Shown: positions 23,220-34,900, counted from the stretch's first letter. The stretch: 64,000 bases of DNA from Brassica napus (GCF_020379485.1 NC_063452.1:55085377-55149376), one strand, 5' to 3'. The notes: a model not told the origin generated them from the letters alone. A program made the numbers and translations.

Positions 23220-24065
23220 ACGTCAATTTTTGTTTTATAAAGGATTGATCGATGTATATATATCGAAAAACGCATCGATCGATCACTAAGATGGACCAAA
23301 GCGTAACAATGTGATCGATCGATTAGACTATCCCATCGATCGATCGAGAATCTCAAGCTTTCCTCGGAATGTCCTCGAAAAATCTCGTACGTTTTTTTAT
23401 AAACGGATCGATCGATGTGTGTATATACAAAAACGCATCGATCGATCACTAAGATGGACCAAAGCGTAACAATGTGATCGATCGATTGGATTATCCCATC
23501 GATCGATCGAGAATCTCAAACGTTCCTCGGAATGTCCTCGGAAAATCGTGTAAGTTTTTTTATAAACGGATCGATCGATGCATATATATCCAAAAACGCA
23601 TCGATCGATCACTAAGATGGACCAAAGCGTAACAATTTGATCGATCGATTAGACTATCCCATCGATCGATCGAGAATCTCAAGCTTTCCTCAGAATGTCC
23701 TCGGAAAATCTCGTAAGTTTTTTTATAAACGGATCGATCGATGTGTATATATACAAAAACACATCGATCGATCACTAAGATGGACCAAAGCGTAACAATG
23801 TGATCGATCGATTGGATTATCCCATCGATCGATCGAGAATCTCAAACGTTCCTCGGAATGTCCTCGGAAAATCGTGTAAGTTTTTTTATAAACGGATCGA
23901 TCGATGGATATATATCCGAAAACGCATCGATCGATCACTAAGATGGACCAAAGCGTAACAATGTGATCGATCGATTAGATTAACCCATCGATGGATCGAA
24001 CAAAATCTCGGGAGCCTTTTTATAAATGCATCGATCGATCCGTATTTGTTTAAAAACGCATCGAT
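23220..24065. repeat. tandem array of 163-bp units rich in CGATCGAT
   Basis: About five units begin TTTTTTTATAAACGGATCG near 23228, 23391, 23554, 23717 and 23880, with a shortened sixth near 24014. Each full unit has four clusters of the self-complementary ATCGATCGAT and a CCTCGGAATGTCCTCGG end. Units 1 and 3 share ATTAGACTATCCC with CAAGCTTTCCTC, while units 2 and 4 share ATTGGATTATCCC with CAAACGTTCCTC, so the array is a dimeric (326-bp) higher-order repeat. Reading frames across it are by-products of the repeat. Confidence 0.9.
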
Positions 24066-24129
24066 CGATGCGTGTGCGGGAAACAGAATTATAAGGCAAA
24101 ACCCGAACTTTTGGGATCAAAACCTCAGA

Positions 24130-26093
24130 ACTCTCATCCCCTCCGATTTCTTTCTCTGCAATCAACGCCCATTGCTATCTTCGTCCCTTCAACCGTGTTG
24201 CTGGAAGATGCTGTTAGTTGTCCATCTTCCCCGTCAACCACTGCAGTTGGGTTGCTGGTGCAACTCTGAGACACAGTTGTACATGTGTTTTTAAAAATCT
24301 GTAAGAAGAATTTTTTTTGGAAAACTCGTGTGTAACGCACCTCTGCGTGAGCCTGAGTGCAAAAAGAGCTAGCATCACTGATTGCAGAGACAGTGAAGGT
24401 ACGGTGGTTAGGGGTGAAACTGTATGGAGTCAACACGAATTTGGAAAACATAGTCCTTCCCAGCTAGCTCTTCAAGGCATCTTGGTAGCTCTTGCCCTTC
24501 ACCCTCACTTATCTGTAGTAGATTTAATGTTTTAGAGCCATTCAGAGTGATCGTGACCACTGTTAACGTAGAAAAAATGTAGCACAGTAGCAAAAATGTA
24601 ACTCGTCGAGAGCCAGAGTGTCTGCTTCTTGCTCGGTGTGCTTACTCATCTCCCTATCGAAGACCACAAAACGTGGCACAATCGTCGCCATCATCATCTG
24701 CTAGCTCAACATGGAACCTGTAAAAAGATGCCGATAAATGTTAAAGCCTATCTAAGTAAGGGTATTCGCTTATATATGGATCAGGATGTAAACTTCGTAC
24801 CTGATAACCCCGGTAATGTTCGTAGAAACACATCTGTTGCAGCGAAGCAAAGTGCCAGATTTGTCTAACTTCATGCTGCATCCGGTGTGACCAACCATTT
24901 TGTTGGAGTACCCCAACGACCAGAGCTTTACATAGGAAATCGGCTTCCTCTGTCTTAACGGATTCAAAAGAGTTACCATTTGCTCGTGCAATTTATAAGA
25001 CACAAAGAATTAACTAAATTTGTTGCAACCCCTGAGTGTTACCTGATCGCTAGAGTTGGAGATGAACGTGTTTAAATCTCCAATTGACACAAGCTCTTTC
25101 TTTTTGATCCCTTCCATGGTATCATGGTATCAATACATGGAATACCTCTGCTGCACCTCCCAAACTGCAGGAAGAACGTATGTTTGACGAAGATTGACAG
25201 ACATTTAAATTTGAGTTTAAACCAAGACATAATTAGTTGTAACCTGCTTGTGAACTCTTCGATGGCAGGAATGTTCCTGTCAAAATAAAACTTGGATGCG
25301 GGTGTGGAGTTTAGATAGAGGTAACCAGCATAAGCAAGTTTTCCAGACTCTGGTATTAAGTAAAAGATTTACGGAAACTACAGAAGTAAACATGTTGTAA
25401 ACTGAACAATACATGACCATACATCAATAATTTTAGGATTGACAGATTGGGTTTTATTGCCAGAGCTTAGAAGACCCCTGAACGTTGCTGCAACTTTCTC
25501 CCATAAGGACAAGTAAACAACCACCGTACTGGTATTGGAGAATATAAGAGTTATTTCAAATAAGGAGGAAATGGAGATAATGATTATAATTTTTTGTAGC
25601 TCAGTTAATGACTTTATGTGTCAATGAGAAAGCGTACCACAAATCGAGCTGTTGCTGCAGCGTTGTTAAGGGCACACTCTTGGACGGACCAAATTTGCCC
25701 AACAACATCTGAAAGTTAACGAAATCAAATATTACACTATGGTTGTGTCATAATTATATGGTAAGGAATTTTTTTGAAATTCCTTAAAAATACCATGGAG
25801 TTCTAAGTTTGTGTTTGCAAGAGAGATGGTCAAACTTGCGATGGTGGATCACAAAATTCTGCATAAGGAGACATAAGAGTAAAACCACACATTATTTAGA
25901 GAATTGATAAGGCAGAGTTGGAGTATACGATTTGTGATAAAGTGAAGATAATGATACCTTTTCATCCATGAAGAGAAGGGTGGTTCTCATAAATTCACCG
26001 TTTGTCTTGATGTTTCGCGAATCCCATATATCATATATGGGGGCATGGAATGAGATGACTCGCTTGAGCAACAGAAAAATCAGAGGAAGACAT
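24130..26093 (-). pseudogene. Helitron-type RPA1-like (replication protein A large subunit) gene, decayed
   Basis: The minus strand shows the exon order of plant RPA1-like OB-fold proteins: KRVISFHAPIYDIWDSRN with GEFMRTTLLFMDEK (25960-26070), DVVGQIWSVQECALNN (about 25700), VVVYLSLWEKVAATFRGLL (about 25500), GYLYLNSTPASKFYFD (about 25310), KKKELVSIGDLNTFISNSS (about 25060), a zinc-ribbon-like piece LLRCNRC (about 24860), FHVELADDDGDDCATF (about 24700) and FTPNHRTFTVSAISD (about 24400). These proteins bind single-stranded DNA during replication and, in Helitrons, are thought to assist rolling-circle transfer. Frameshifts are visible near the start, in the second exon and after DDCATF, and a stop precedes STIASLTIS, so it is not functional. 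Confidence 0.75.
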
Positions 26094-26513
26094 TTTCGAT
26101 GAGTGGATGAAATCTAATCCGGTTCAGAAAAACTGTGAATTGAAATGAGATGCAAGGGCCTGGTGTTTGACATGAACTGGGAGAAATTCGAAGCGGATAT
26201 ATAACCCAACCATTATCGAAGGGTTGAGTAAAGACTGGAAGATGTAGAGATAGATGAAGATTAAGAGTTTAAGGATTCAATTTGAGAAGTATAAAGGTTA
26301 AGGTTTGTGATATGATGAACCCTAAAAATCTAAACTAAAGACGAAAGGGTTTTTATTTTTTTTATCATAATACGGTTTTAGTAAAATGGACCTAAGCTGG
26401 ACATTCTATTAATGGGCCACCGAACGCATTGGAGTGAGTGATACCACAAAACAGATGGAAATAACAAACGTAAAGATTAATTAACCACTTAATTTATATG
26501 CGGAACCCACTTA

Positions 26514-26730
26514 GAGCACCATTAACCCTTGAAACCCCATTTGGGTTCTTATTTTTTTTAAGCACCATTAACGAATCAATCGCGGGCCGCCACGTGTCAG
26601 TGGGGCCCGCGAACAGTACAAGAGCCCACCAAACTTGCCTCTTGGAGAAGAGAAGGAAGATGTGGTTTTAGAGAAAATTGTGGGACCCACCTCTTAAGAA
26701 CCCACTTAAGAGGTGGGGTTAATCATGCTC
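26514..26730. mobile_element. PIF/Harbinger-type MITE, 217 bp
   Basis: Terminal inverted repeats GAGCACCATTAACCC and GGGTTAATCATGCTC are flanked on both sides by TTA (26511-26513 and 26731-26733), the usual target duplication of this superfamily. The core is GC-rich (CACGTGTCAGTGGGGCCCGC). It has no coding capacity and lies within the leader region of the Helitron. Confidence 0.85.
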
Positions 26731-26843
26731 TTATATAAGGAAGTCGCTGACGTGGCAAAAAAAAGAGTTCTGATTGGTCAATTTTATTTGGGGACGTGGT
26801 CAACCTCCCTACTCCTCATATATCTTTTTTAGTATTAGTTAGA

Positions 26844-27757
26844 TACTCTATTTATGTATATTTATTTCATTTCATATAAAAGTCACCATGGATCAATGTT
26901 TAATGATAATAACTAACTAGTTAGTTGTTCAAAAAAAAAACTAACTAGTTCATTTACTCCATAATTGGAGGGACTTCGATGCTTATCCAGTTAACCTAGT
27001 TCTATTTAGACCCAAAAAACCTAGTCCATTTTTTTTTTGGTAATCACCTAGTCTAACAACATTTCAAGAATAAACAAATTTTAAGCAATGACGTAGAAAA
27101 AACTATGTTCCCTTGCGGAAACTATTTTCTATTGAACTAATAGTGTGAAAAGTTGATTTTTCGCACTATCACGAGACTGGTAACGTTTTGAATCAAACTA
27201 TATCCATATTAAACATTTGTTTAAGTTTGGGGGAACCAACGAGATAAACATTAGAAACTAACTCTATATAAAAAAAATCTATAAAATAAACATAGTTTCT
27301 GATAATAACTGAGATAGTAAGAATAATGGAACAAGAAATAAAGGAGGAAAAGTAAGCATATAAAAACTTAATTCTAGTATTCAGTTACCAAACATCTATC
27401 TCTAAGTTTAAGTCTTCTACGCATATATTATTATTGCCATTGGTCTCAAAATCCTAAATGTGTAAACATAGCATGAAATACTCCTCTCCCCATGTCTTAG
27501 GTTTTTTTTTCCTTTTGACTTTTATTAAAATAATACTTAAAATATTCTATTTTCTTCCAATAAAGATTTCTGTAATATTTTGCAACTTAGCTCATATATT
27601 CAACAATGTAACCACTACGTGTGAATATTGTGCTGGTTGATATAGATATCCTTATTTATATCAGATATGCTGATATGTTGGGTAAGTTGTTGAATCTAAA
27701 CGCATTGGTAATATATAATAGTAGCAGATGATTTGAAAACCTAACAAGATATATGTT
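26844..27757. repeat. segment B of the duplication
   Basis: Nearly identical to 18446-19666 but lacking about 300 bp (18912-19211 of segment A). It continues past the point where segment A is cut by the CACTA element, thereby giving the empty insertion site (GATATATGTTTTG at about 27750). No gene is seen. Confidence 0.9.
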
Positions 27758-28222
27758 TTGTAACATATTTCGAATTGGACTAAAACCTAATAAAAGTTCT
27801 TGTATAGTACGTTTCTTTCCTCATTGGTAGTATACAAGTTTCGGAAAAGGTCGATGTCATGAGACAAAGAAAGAATAACATCATCACGTACAAAACAAAA
27901 TCCCAAATCGAGAATTTAATCAAGAAGGATATGATTACAACTGCGAATTTATCCCCAGAACCATTATTGAAGATGTTGTTATATTAGTTTTTTTTTAACT
28001 GGAATGCTGTTATATTAGTTGTTAGCAAAATAATATGATGGTAAACCAGCTTTACCATTAGCTGATATCGAAATGCGTCGAACATAAAAATTGATCATAA
28101 CATAAACCCTAATGTTGGTAGGTGGTACCCTCGATTTATATTTATATATATATAACCCACGATTTTATTACACGTAGTTTTCTATGGAATCCGCATACTA
28201 TTACACATAGGCACGTAGCAAA
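27758..28222. other. intergenic DNA, no gene seen
   Basis: Unique-looking AT-rich sequence continuing the host locus beyond segment B. Nothing recognisable. Confidence 0.5.
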
Positions 28223-28372
28223 TTAGAGCACCCCATTAGTGAAGGGGGGTTCACACAGATTCCAAAAAAAAAAAATTTATTAAAATCTACATTATAATAG
28301 GGCAGTTGCATCACTCCTGATGCGACACGTCAGCGATATGTGGGTCCCACTTTTAAAAATTGTGAAAAAGTG

Positions 28373-28440
28373 TCAAGTCTGTGACTCGAACCCGGGTTAT
28401 TGAGATTTAAGCAACAACATTTATACCACTGAGGTAAATG
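28373..28440 (-). repeat. tRNA-derived (SINE-like) segment
   Basis: The minus strand carries CCTCAGTGGTATAAATG (A-box-like) and GGGTTCGAGTC (B-box-like) at tRNA-like spacing. No clean target duplication was found and the downstream tail is a T/A run near 28265-28280. It could be a SINE fragment or part of the MITE family. Confidence 0.35.
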
Positions 28441-29219
28441 ATACTTTGTACATTGATTACCGAAACTAATATATATTTATCAAGGATTTCTTATAGTGGA
28501 CCCCACACATAACTGTAATGTTTCAATACTCACGTGTAACTTTGATCATCAAAACCTATTTAGTAAAATCCGCATTCTGGCCCAATAAAACTTATAAGTG
28601 GGCTAAATCTCTTTTGTCTGTATCTAGGATTTTTATAGTACTCTTTTTCCACCGATAAACCAAAGCGTTACCCTTTTAGCTTATCAAAAAAAATTATGAA
28701 ACTTTTCATCTTCACCTCTCTATATCTCCAACGATCAGTTATGGTACCGTTTCACCTCTGAAACGATCCGTCTCAGTATATATAATTCCTCAAACAAACC
28801 TTGAGACCCATATCTCTTATTAAATTACTCCTAAATTGAACTGTCACAGCTTTTAGCCAACCTTCGAAGATGTCAGCCTCCAGTGTTGTTGTTGCTTAAT
28901 CGGTCGTTGTCCCCGCCACCTTTCTCCGCCTAGAACATAGTACCCAGGAAAAGGTATTGACAATTTGACTTTCTATGGAATACTATATACCATATTTGTT
29001 TAATCAATACTCAAGCTATCAGTTTTAATACTTTAAGTGTATGTTTCTCTGGGCAGAATTCCGAGATCCATGGTTCTATCCCAGTTCGTGTGAATCACTA
29101 CCATCCATCGCTATGATAGGGGGTCGATCGTGAAAGTTGATTGATCGCTTTGAAGTTGTCCGATTAACTAATATGATGTAAACTATGTTCTGATGGGCTA
29201 TAACGGAAAGTTATTTGAT

Positions 29220-30015
29220 TGCTAGGACTAACAGAGGCTGCAAGGCTGGGTACGTCCCAAGCGGAGCTGAAGGACAGTACAACTAGAGCGCCTATTGTCT
29301 GGTTTTTGTCGTGCCAACGTGCTATGGAACTTAAGCCTTCCTAGGAGAATCCACCAAGATAACAGGTACCACCAAGATGTAAATTTTTTTTTGTTTGTGG
29401 TGTGGTTCGACTCAAGATTGAAACTTTTGCTGATGAAATAATGATTTTGTGGATGCATGTCAATTAGATTTACGAGGCTACAAACTGTTCACTGTACATT
29501 GGCAGAGAAAAAATGGCTATGTATGGTTCAGTTGTAACACAGGTGTGGTGCAATGGGGATGGACATGGTAACCAAAGGTGTGCATAATGTTATTGAGTTC
29601 CTCAGCGATGATTCCCCTGATATGGATGTGATCGGAATCTCTGGTGAATTCCTTTTGTATGTTATTGGTTTGATTTCAAAACAATGTCTTTTAGCTTAGT
29701 GTCATCTTGAGACTTAAAACTTGAAATTTATTGGTCAGATAACTTCTTCTCCGACATTAACAAACCTGCTGCGGTGAACTGCATCGAGGGACATGACAGT
29801 AATTAGAAGAGAGAGATAGGAAACAAGGTGTTGAAAACGAGTGTGTCTGGCTTGGTGGAGCTCAATATACTCAAGAACCTCACCGTCTATGTTGTTGCAG
29901 GCTCTCTAGGTCGATTCAAATCTCATGCCAGCAACATAGTGTTTGATGTATTCATAGCTACTTGCCAAGATCCAGCCCAAAACATAGAGAGCTCTCAAAT
30001 TGATGGAAGCCATTA
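29220..30015 (+). pseudogene. HMG-CoA reductase gene fragment
   Basis: Plus-strand pieces follow the order of plant HMGR catalytic domains: TNRGCKAG (29227), TTRAPIVWF and RAMELK (about 29280-29330), FTRLQTVHCT (about 29470), [19 protein letters not shown] with DMDVIGISG (29555-29645), NKPAAVN with CIEGH (about 29762), then [35 protein letters not shown] and [16 protein letters not shown] (29827-30000). HMGR is the ER-bound, NADPH-dependent enzyme that makes mevalonate. Stops and frameshifts are frequent, the membrane domain is missing, and the C-terminal third is replaced by an RPA1-like sequence. It is a non-functional captured fragment, probably carried by the Helitron ending at 31067. Confidence 0.8.
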
Positions 30016-30345
30016 ATAGCAATCACCGTACCTTCACTATCTCCACCATCACTGAAGATACCATCATAGAGAACCATGGCAAGATTGTTTAATTTTACTT
30101 GTCATCACGTTCATGTATTTCAGGAGCACAGTGAGAACATTCTTCCAAGCAGTGAAGGTGACGTAGGATTGGCAGCATCATCGGGCCCGTCTGTTTTGGG
30201 AGACAAGGTCGATGAGGAATGTGCTGCAGCAGATCTCCAGAGATTTCAGACGCTCAGAACAACCGCAAGCGCTGCCGTGAGTGATTGGAAATATCTATTA
30301 TATTCCTATCAGCCTGTCAATGTCTTTTCTATGCATTTTTAAAAA
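30016..30345 (+). pseudogene. RPA1-like C-terminal exons joined to the HMGR fragment
   Basis: NHRTFTISTITEDTIIENHG (30020-30080) matches NHRTFTVSAISD in the RPA1-like pseudogene at about 24400. After an intron ending ATTTCAG comes an acidic tail containing VGLAASSGPS and VDEECAAADLQRFQ, similar in style to the C-terminal tails of Helitron RPA proteins. The joint with HMGR falls just after the GluSerSerGln region of the latter. Confidence 0.6.
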
Positions 30346-31037
30346 CTGCTATTATCTTTGTTTTTCATCATAAACTTTGGATATTTTTTCTCTTGCATGT
30401 TTTCTCTGTTCGGATATTTTATTTTTATTTTGGATTATTAATGAAATGTCGACGGGTTCTAACTCATAAAAGATTTGTCAGTGGTGTATTTTTTTGGTTT
30501 ACCTATTTCTGACATTTTTTTTGTCCACCATAAACTATTTTTAACAAAATCGAGTAAAACTCTAAAAATAAATAATTTTGTAACCGTGTAATTTTATAAA
30601 TTTTTCTAAAGTTATTAATTTTTTTTAAAAAATAGTTTATTACAATTCTATATTTTGAAATTAATTTAGGTAAAATAAGAAAATAATTTAATTTATTGTT
30701 CGATAAATTGTTTAATTTTTTGAATTGAAATTTTATATTTTGTTCCTTACACTATTTGTTTTATATACTAACAACTACCTAAGTAAATACTAAACAACTT
30801 CATAAATTTTATCTTTTGAACATGAAAGCGCTAATAAAGCTAATGGTCGATCAAATCATTACGAAAATAATGCATATGAATTCGCCGGTCATTCTTATAT
30901 CATCTTAATCAAACTGTGTGACTTCCAAATGTTATGTTCATCACCATTATATATAACACGGAAAAAAAAAAGTGGAAAAAAATAAACGACAAAATCCCGT
31001 ACACAAAACTACACAACGATCAACAACTTATCCGGCT

Positions 31038-31067
31038 CCGCGCTTGCGCGGGGGCTATACCCCTAGT
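31038..31067 (+). mobile_element. Helitron 3' terminus
   Basis: A perfect hairpin CCGCGC-TT-GCGCGG (31038-31051) is followed 11 bases later by CTAGT (31063-31067). This is the standard plant Helitron end. The element lies to the left and in plus orientation, matching the HMGR/RPA1 fragments; its 5' TC end is not certain. Confidence 0.75.
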
Positions 31068-31295
31068 AATGAATATTGATGAACTTATCTCTCTCCACCT
31101 CAAGTTCTCTCTCCACCTCTTCCCAGTGAACCGGGTTCATCACTGTAGCACGGGCCCCACGGCACGTGGTGGCCTGCTATTGGTCCGATTAATTTTTTTT
31201 TTTTTTTTTTAAACAAAAATCAAACAGAAAAAAAATATAATAAAAAAATACTTTGTGAACCCCTTTCATGGGGTTCACTAATGGGGGTGCTCTAA

Positions 31296-31547
31296 TATGG
31301 GTATCAGAGCAAAAAATATCATAGAATAAAAATCGTTACTTATAAAAAAATTACTAGATATATTCATCGCCATACAAGTGAAACTTAATCTAAGTTTTGT
31401 ACCATATAATTGGATAGGAGAAAAGTAATGTTAACTCATTTATATTTTTTAATATTGTATAATATAGTCCAAGTCCTATATAACGAAAGGACATGGTACA
31501 ATTTTAACATTTATGATAAAGTTTTGTGATGGCTAGCCATGTCATTC
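31296..31547. other. intergenic DNA, no gene seen
   Basis: Short AT-rich host sequence between the TIR element and the copia retrotransposon. Nothing recognised. Confidence 0.5.
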
Positions 31548-31552
31548 AAATG

Positions 31553-31748
31553 TATCGGAGTATGATTCCTAGTTATGTTAGGAATTATACGAAATAGTTA
31601 TAGATAGAGTTTATCTTTATGTTTTCCTATTTTAGATTGGATCTTTATGATTTTCTATTATGGCTTTGCTTATCTTATCTTGATATATAAACCAAGCTTA
31701 TTATTCAATAAAACATAATTTCCTTTGATCTCAAACTAGAATTTGTCA
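31553..31748 (+). repeat. 5' LTR of the copia element
   Basis: About 196 bp, from TATCGGAGTATG to AATTTGTCA. It ends CA but begins TA rather than the usual TG; the 3' LTR also begins TA. Confidence 0.85.
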
Positions 31749-31761
31749 TGGTATCAAAGCA
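31749..31761 (+). promoter_or_regulatory. primer-binding site (initiator tRNA-Met type)
   Basis: TGGTATCAAAGCA immediately follows the 5' LTR; the usual plant copia site is TGGTATCAGAGC. Confidence 0.85.
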
Positions 31762-31949
31762 AGAACAAAACTAACTCACATCAAATACTTCTATATTTCT
31801 ATTGTTGTTCTCGCCAATTTACAGAACAATAAGCCTTCATTCAAAAATATTCCTTATTCTCTGGTTGATCTTCGCAAAATCGCAAGGCCAACACCCTATT
31901 CTCGACCTCTTTTTCATAAACTTGGGAAAGAAGATTTCATTCATCAACA

Positions 31950-34900
31950 ATGGCTCTTGCACAGCCAAGCGATCGCAAATATAAAACAATCTCACCATAC
32001 GATTTGTCATCTAATGATAATCCTGGAGCTGTTATTTCTCAACCTCTCCTCAATGGATTGAATTATGATGAATGGGCCATCAAATTTCGTATGGCCATTA
32101 GCTCACGGAAGAAGTATGGATTTCTCGATGGCAGTCTACCAAAACCGGCAGCCGATTCAACTTACTTGGAAGATTGGACAGCAAACAATTATCTTATTGT
32201 AGGTTGGATAAAACAAACAATCGAACCAAAAATCAAATCATCAATTTCTACCCGAGAAGTCGCAAAGGACATATGGGATCTAATCAGGAAGCGTTATTCA
32301 CTCAAGAGTGGCGCAAGACTTCAGCAATTATGAAACTCTCTAGCAAACTGCAAACATAATGGTTCTTCGGTCGACAAGTATTTTGGTCGCTTAACGAAGA
32401 TTTGGGATGGGATCGCAGATTGCACGAGCTCAAAACAATGTACCTGTGGCAAGTGCGAATGTGATCTGAATACAACAAGGGATAAAGAAACAGAAACCCT
32501 GTGAATTCATGATTTCCTATCAGGACTCGATGATGCTACACATGGGGTCATACGGTCTCAGATATGTGATATATCTCCTCTTCCAGACTTGGATAGTGGC
32601 TACCAAACGGTCTCGCAGAACGAAATAATACGATCAAGCAGAACACCAGAGACATCCGTAATGGGCTTCTCATCTCAGGCTCGCTCAACTAATACCTCCA
32701 AACCTACCACGACGAACACAAGACCAGGGAACAAGGACCCTTCTCGCCAGTGTATGGCGTGTGGTCGGATGGGATATGAAGCTTTAGGGTGCTTCACAAT
32801 CATCGGCTATCCTGAATGGTGGGAGGACATACCAAGGAACAGAGCTCCTAATCGCAACACACAGAAACCAACTCAACCTAAGGGAAATACAACTACAGTC
32901 GCTAAAACAGAAACGTCAAAGGTTCAGGCGAATGTAACTATAACTGATGCAGACCGCCTAGGACTCACCGGAATTACCGACGAGCAATAGAGTATTGTTC
33001 ACAAGCTAATCAACAAAGGCACAACTCAAAACGAGCATTTAAAGGGTACGGTAGAAGATTGTGTTTGGATCATGGATACGGGTGCCACACATCATATGAC
33101 GGGTTGCATTGATGTGATGACAAACACCCGTGACATCACTCCCATACCAGTCTTGTTACCTGCAGGTTCAGAAGCAATGGCTTTTAAGCAAGGAACCGTG
33201 CAACTAACAAACACATTACACATTCAAAATGTGTATTATGTGCCGGGATTTCATACTAATCTTATTTCTTTTGGACAACTAGTTACAGACAATTTCCTAG
33301 TTGAACAAGTTACTGATAAATTAATGATATTGCAGGACCGTACCTCGAGGATGCTGATTGGTGCGGGTGAAAGAGAGGGAGAGGGATTGTACCGTTTTAG
33401 AGGGATCGAGACTCTAACGTCGCTGCAGTCTACTGTTGTTGAAGATTCAGTATTATGTCATCGTCGTTTTGGGCATCCGTCTCCTCATATTACGGGCATA
33501 GTTTCTTATTCTTCACGGAATGATGAACAACTTCTCAAAAATTGTGATATTTGTTTTAGAGCCAAACAGACTCGTCAAAGCTTTCCAGATTCTATTTTAT
33601 AATGCAAATGAAATTTTTGATTTAATACATTGCGATCTTTGGGGGCCTTATCGAACTACAACACTCTGTGGATCACGCTACTTTCTCACTATTGTCGACG
33701 ACTATTCCAGAGCCATATGGCTATATCTGCTACCAGATAAGACGTATGTGGCTCAACAACTGAAAGATTTCATAGCTCTGATCGAGCGCCAGCATGCTAA
33801 GAAAGTCAAGACCCTGAGAAGCGATAACGGAACGGAATTTATGTGCCTCACAAAATTCTTTAAAGAACAAGGGATTATCCATGAAACTTCTTGTGTTCAT
33901 ACACCACAGCAGAATAAACGAGCTGAGCGAAAGCATAAGCATATCCTTAACATTGCACGAGCCCTGTGGTTCCAAGCAAAGTTACCAATCAGCTTGTGGG
34001 GAGAATGTGTCTTAACAGCAGCACACTTGATCAATCGCACACCATCACAATTACTTAAGCACAAAACTCCGTATGAGCTTCTTCATGGTCATCCTCCTAC
34101 AGTATCTCATATTCGTGTTATGGGTTATTTAGCTTACGCTCACAACAAGGATACCAAAGGAGATAAATTTGCACCACGAAGTCGACGATGTGTTCTCATC
34201 GGTTATCCCTCAGGTACCAAAGGGTGGAAACTCTTCAAATCTTGAGCAAGAGACTGTCTTCATCTCCAGAGACGTTACTTTCCAAGAAGACACTTTCCCC
34301 TATAGTGATAAACCAACGGTACCAACGGATCTTTCATCTACAAACATCATGTCTTCATCAGACAATGAGGATATGATCGACTTGCCCCCGATCATAAACA
34401 CTATCCCGACGGGTCTAGAAAATCAGACTACTACGGAGAATGTAGAAAGTTCAGAAACAGAGCAAAACGAAACAGAGCCGATCAAAACAGAGCATGAACT
34501 TCTTGGTCGAGGTCACCGGATACGCATTCCATCAACACGATTTCAAGATTACGTGATCAACACGGTTACTGCAATCCCTACTCTAACTCCCTCTCTTCCT
34601 TCATCTACACCGCAGCTATCCTCAGGTTCGCTCTTTCCTCTATCTGATTATTTATCATACGATCGTATCTGTCCTATGCATTGTAGCTATCTCGTTGCTT
34701 TGGCAAGTAACATCGAACCAAGAAGCTTCAAAGAGGCAATGAAACATAAGGTCTGGAGAGATTATATGAAATCCGAAATTGATGCACTTGAAAGATAACA
34801 TACGTGAGATCTTCAGGAGCTACCACCTGATAAGAAGGCTCTTGGAACCAAATGGGTTCATACTATTAAAATGCGAGCGGATGGTACTATCGAACGTCAC

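Larger units (their letters stand above)
19667..24070. mobile_element. second CACTA element, left end present, right end missing
   Basis: The left terminus CACTACAAGAAAACAACAAG begins at 19667 after ATA. Segment B at 27745-27760 shows the same locus without the insertion, GATATATGTTTTG, which proves insertion into the duplicated segment. Subterminal motifs TTCCGAGGA, CCGTCGGAA and CGATCGAT occur at both sides of the gene (19676-20130 and 22610-24065). No matching right terminus (TTTTCTTGTAGTG) was found down to 26843, so the right end is deleted or rearranged. The coding region is a single minus-strand accessory gene; no Tnp2 transposase is present. Confidence 0.75.
24071..26843 (-). mobile_element. 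Helitron, 5' part, with an RPA1-like gene
   Basis: On the minus strand the element begins TCTAACTAATACTAAAAAAG at 26843, directly after A. The homologous uninterrupted site in segment A (18445/18446) reads CAATT-A|T-ACTCTA, so the insertion is between A and T, as Helitrons do. The interior carries a decayed RPA1-like gene on the same strand, a known component of plant Helitrons. The CTRRT 3' end is not found between here and the CACTA array. The left border is set at the end of the CGATCGAT array and is approximate. Confidence 0.6.
28226..31292. mobile_element. terminal-inverted-repeat element, about 3.07 kb, with nested insertions
   Basis: Ends GAGCACCCCATTAGTGAA and TTCACTAATGGGGGTGCTC are inverted copies, flanked by TTA on the left and TAA on the right. 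The ends and the interior CACGGCACGTGG/GGGCCC motifs resemble the small MITE at 26514-26730. The body is much longer because it contains a tRNA-like segment, an HMGR/RPA1 chimera and a Helitron 3' end; the simplest reading is a MITE into which a Helitron inserted. Confidence 0.65.

Noticed and set aside
23123..23938. Repeated open frames on the minus strand containing IDRCVFxxxxIDRSVYKKT
   Set aside because: They are by-products of the 163-bp repeat, whose length is not a multiple of three but whose units each contain a stop-free stretch. The residues come from the ATCGATCGAT palindromes.
28373..28440. Functional tRNA gene
   Set aside because: A- and B-box-like motifs are present but no cloverleaf with acceptor stem or anticodon arm could be drawn.
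31038..31051. Transcription terminator hairpin
   Set aside because: The GC hairpin with CTAGT 11 bases on is the standard Helitron end; bacterial-type terminators do not apply here.
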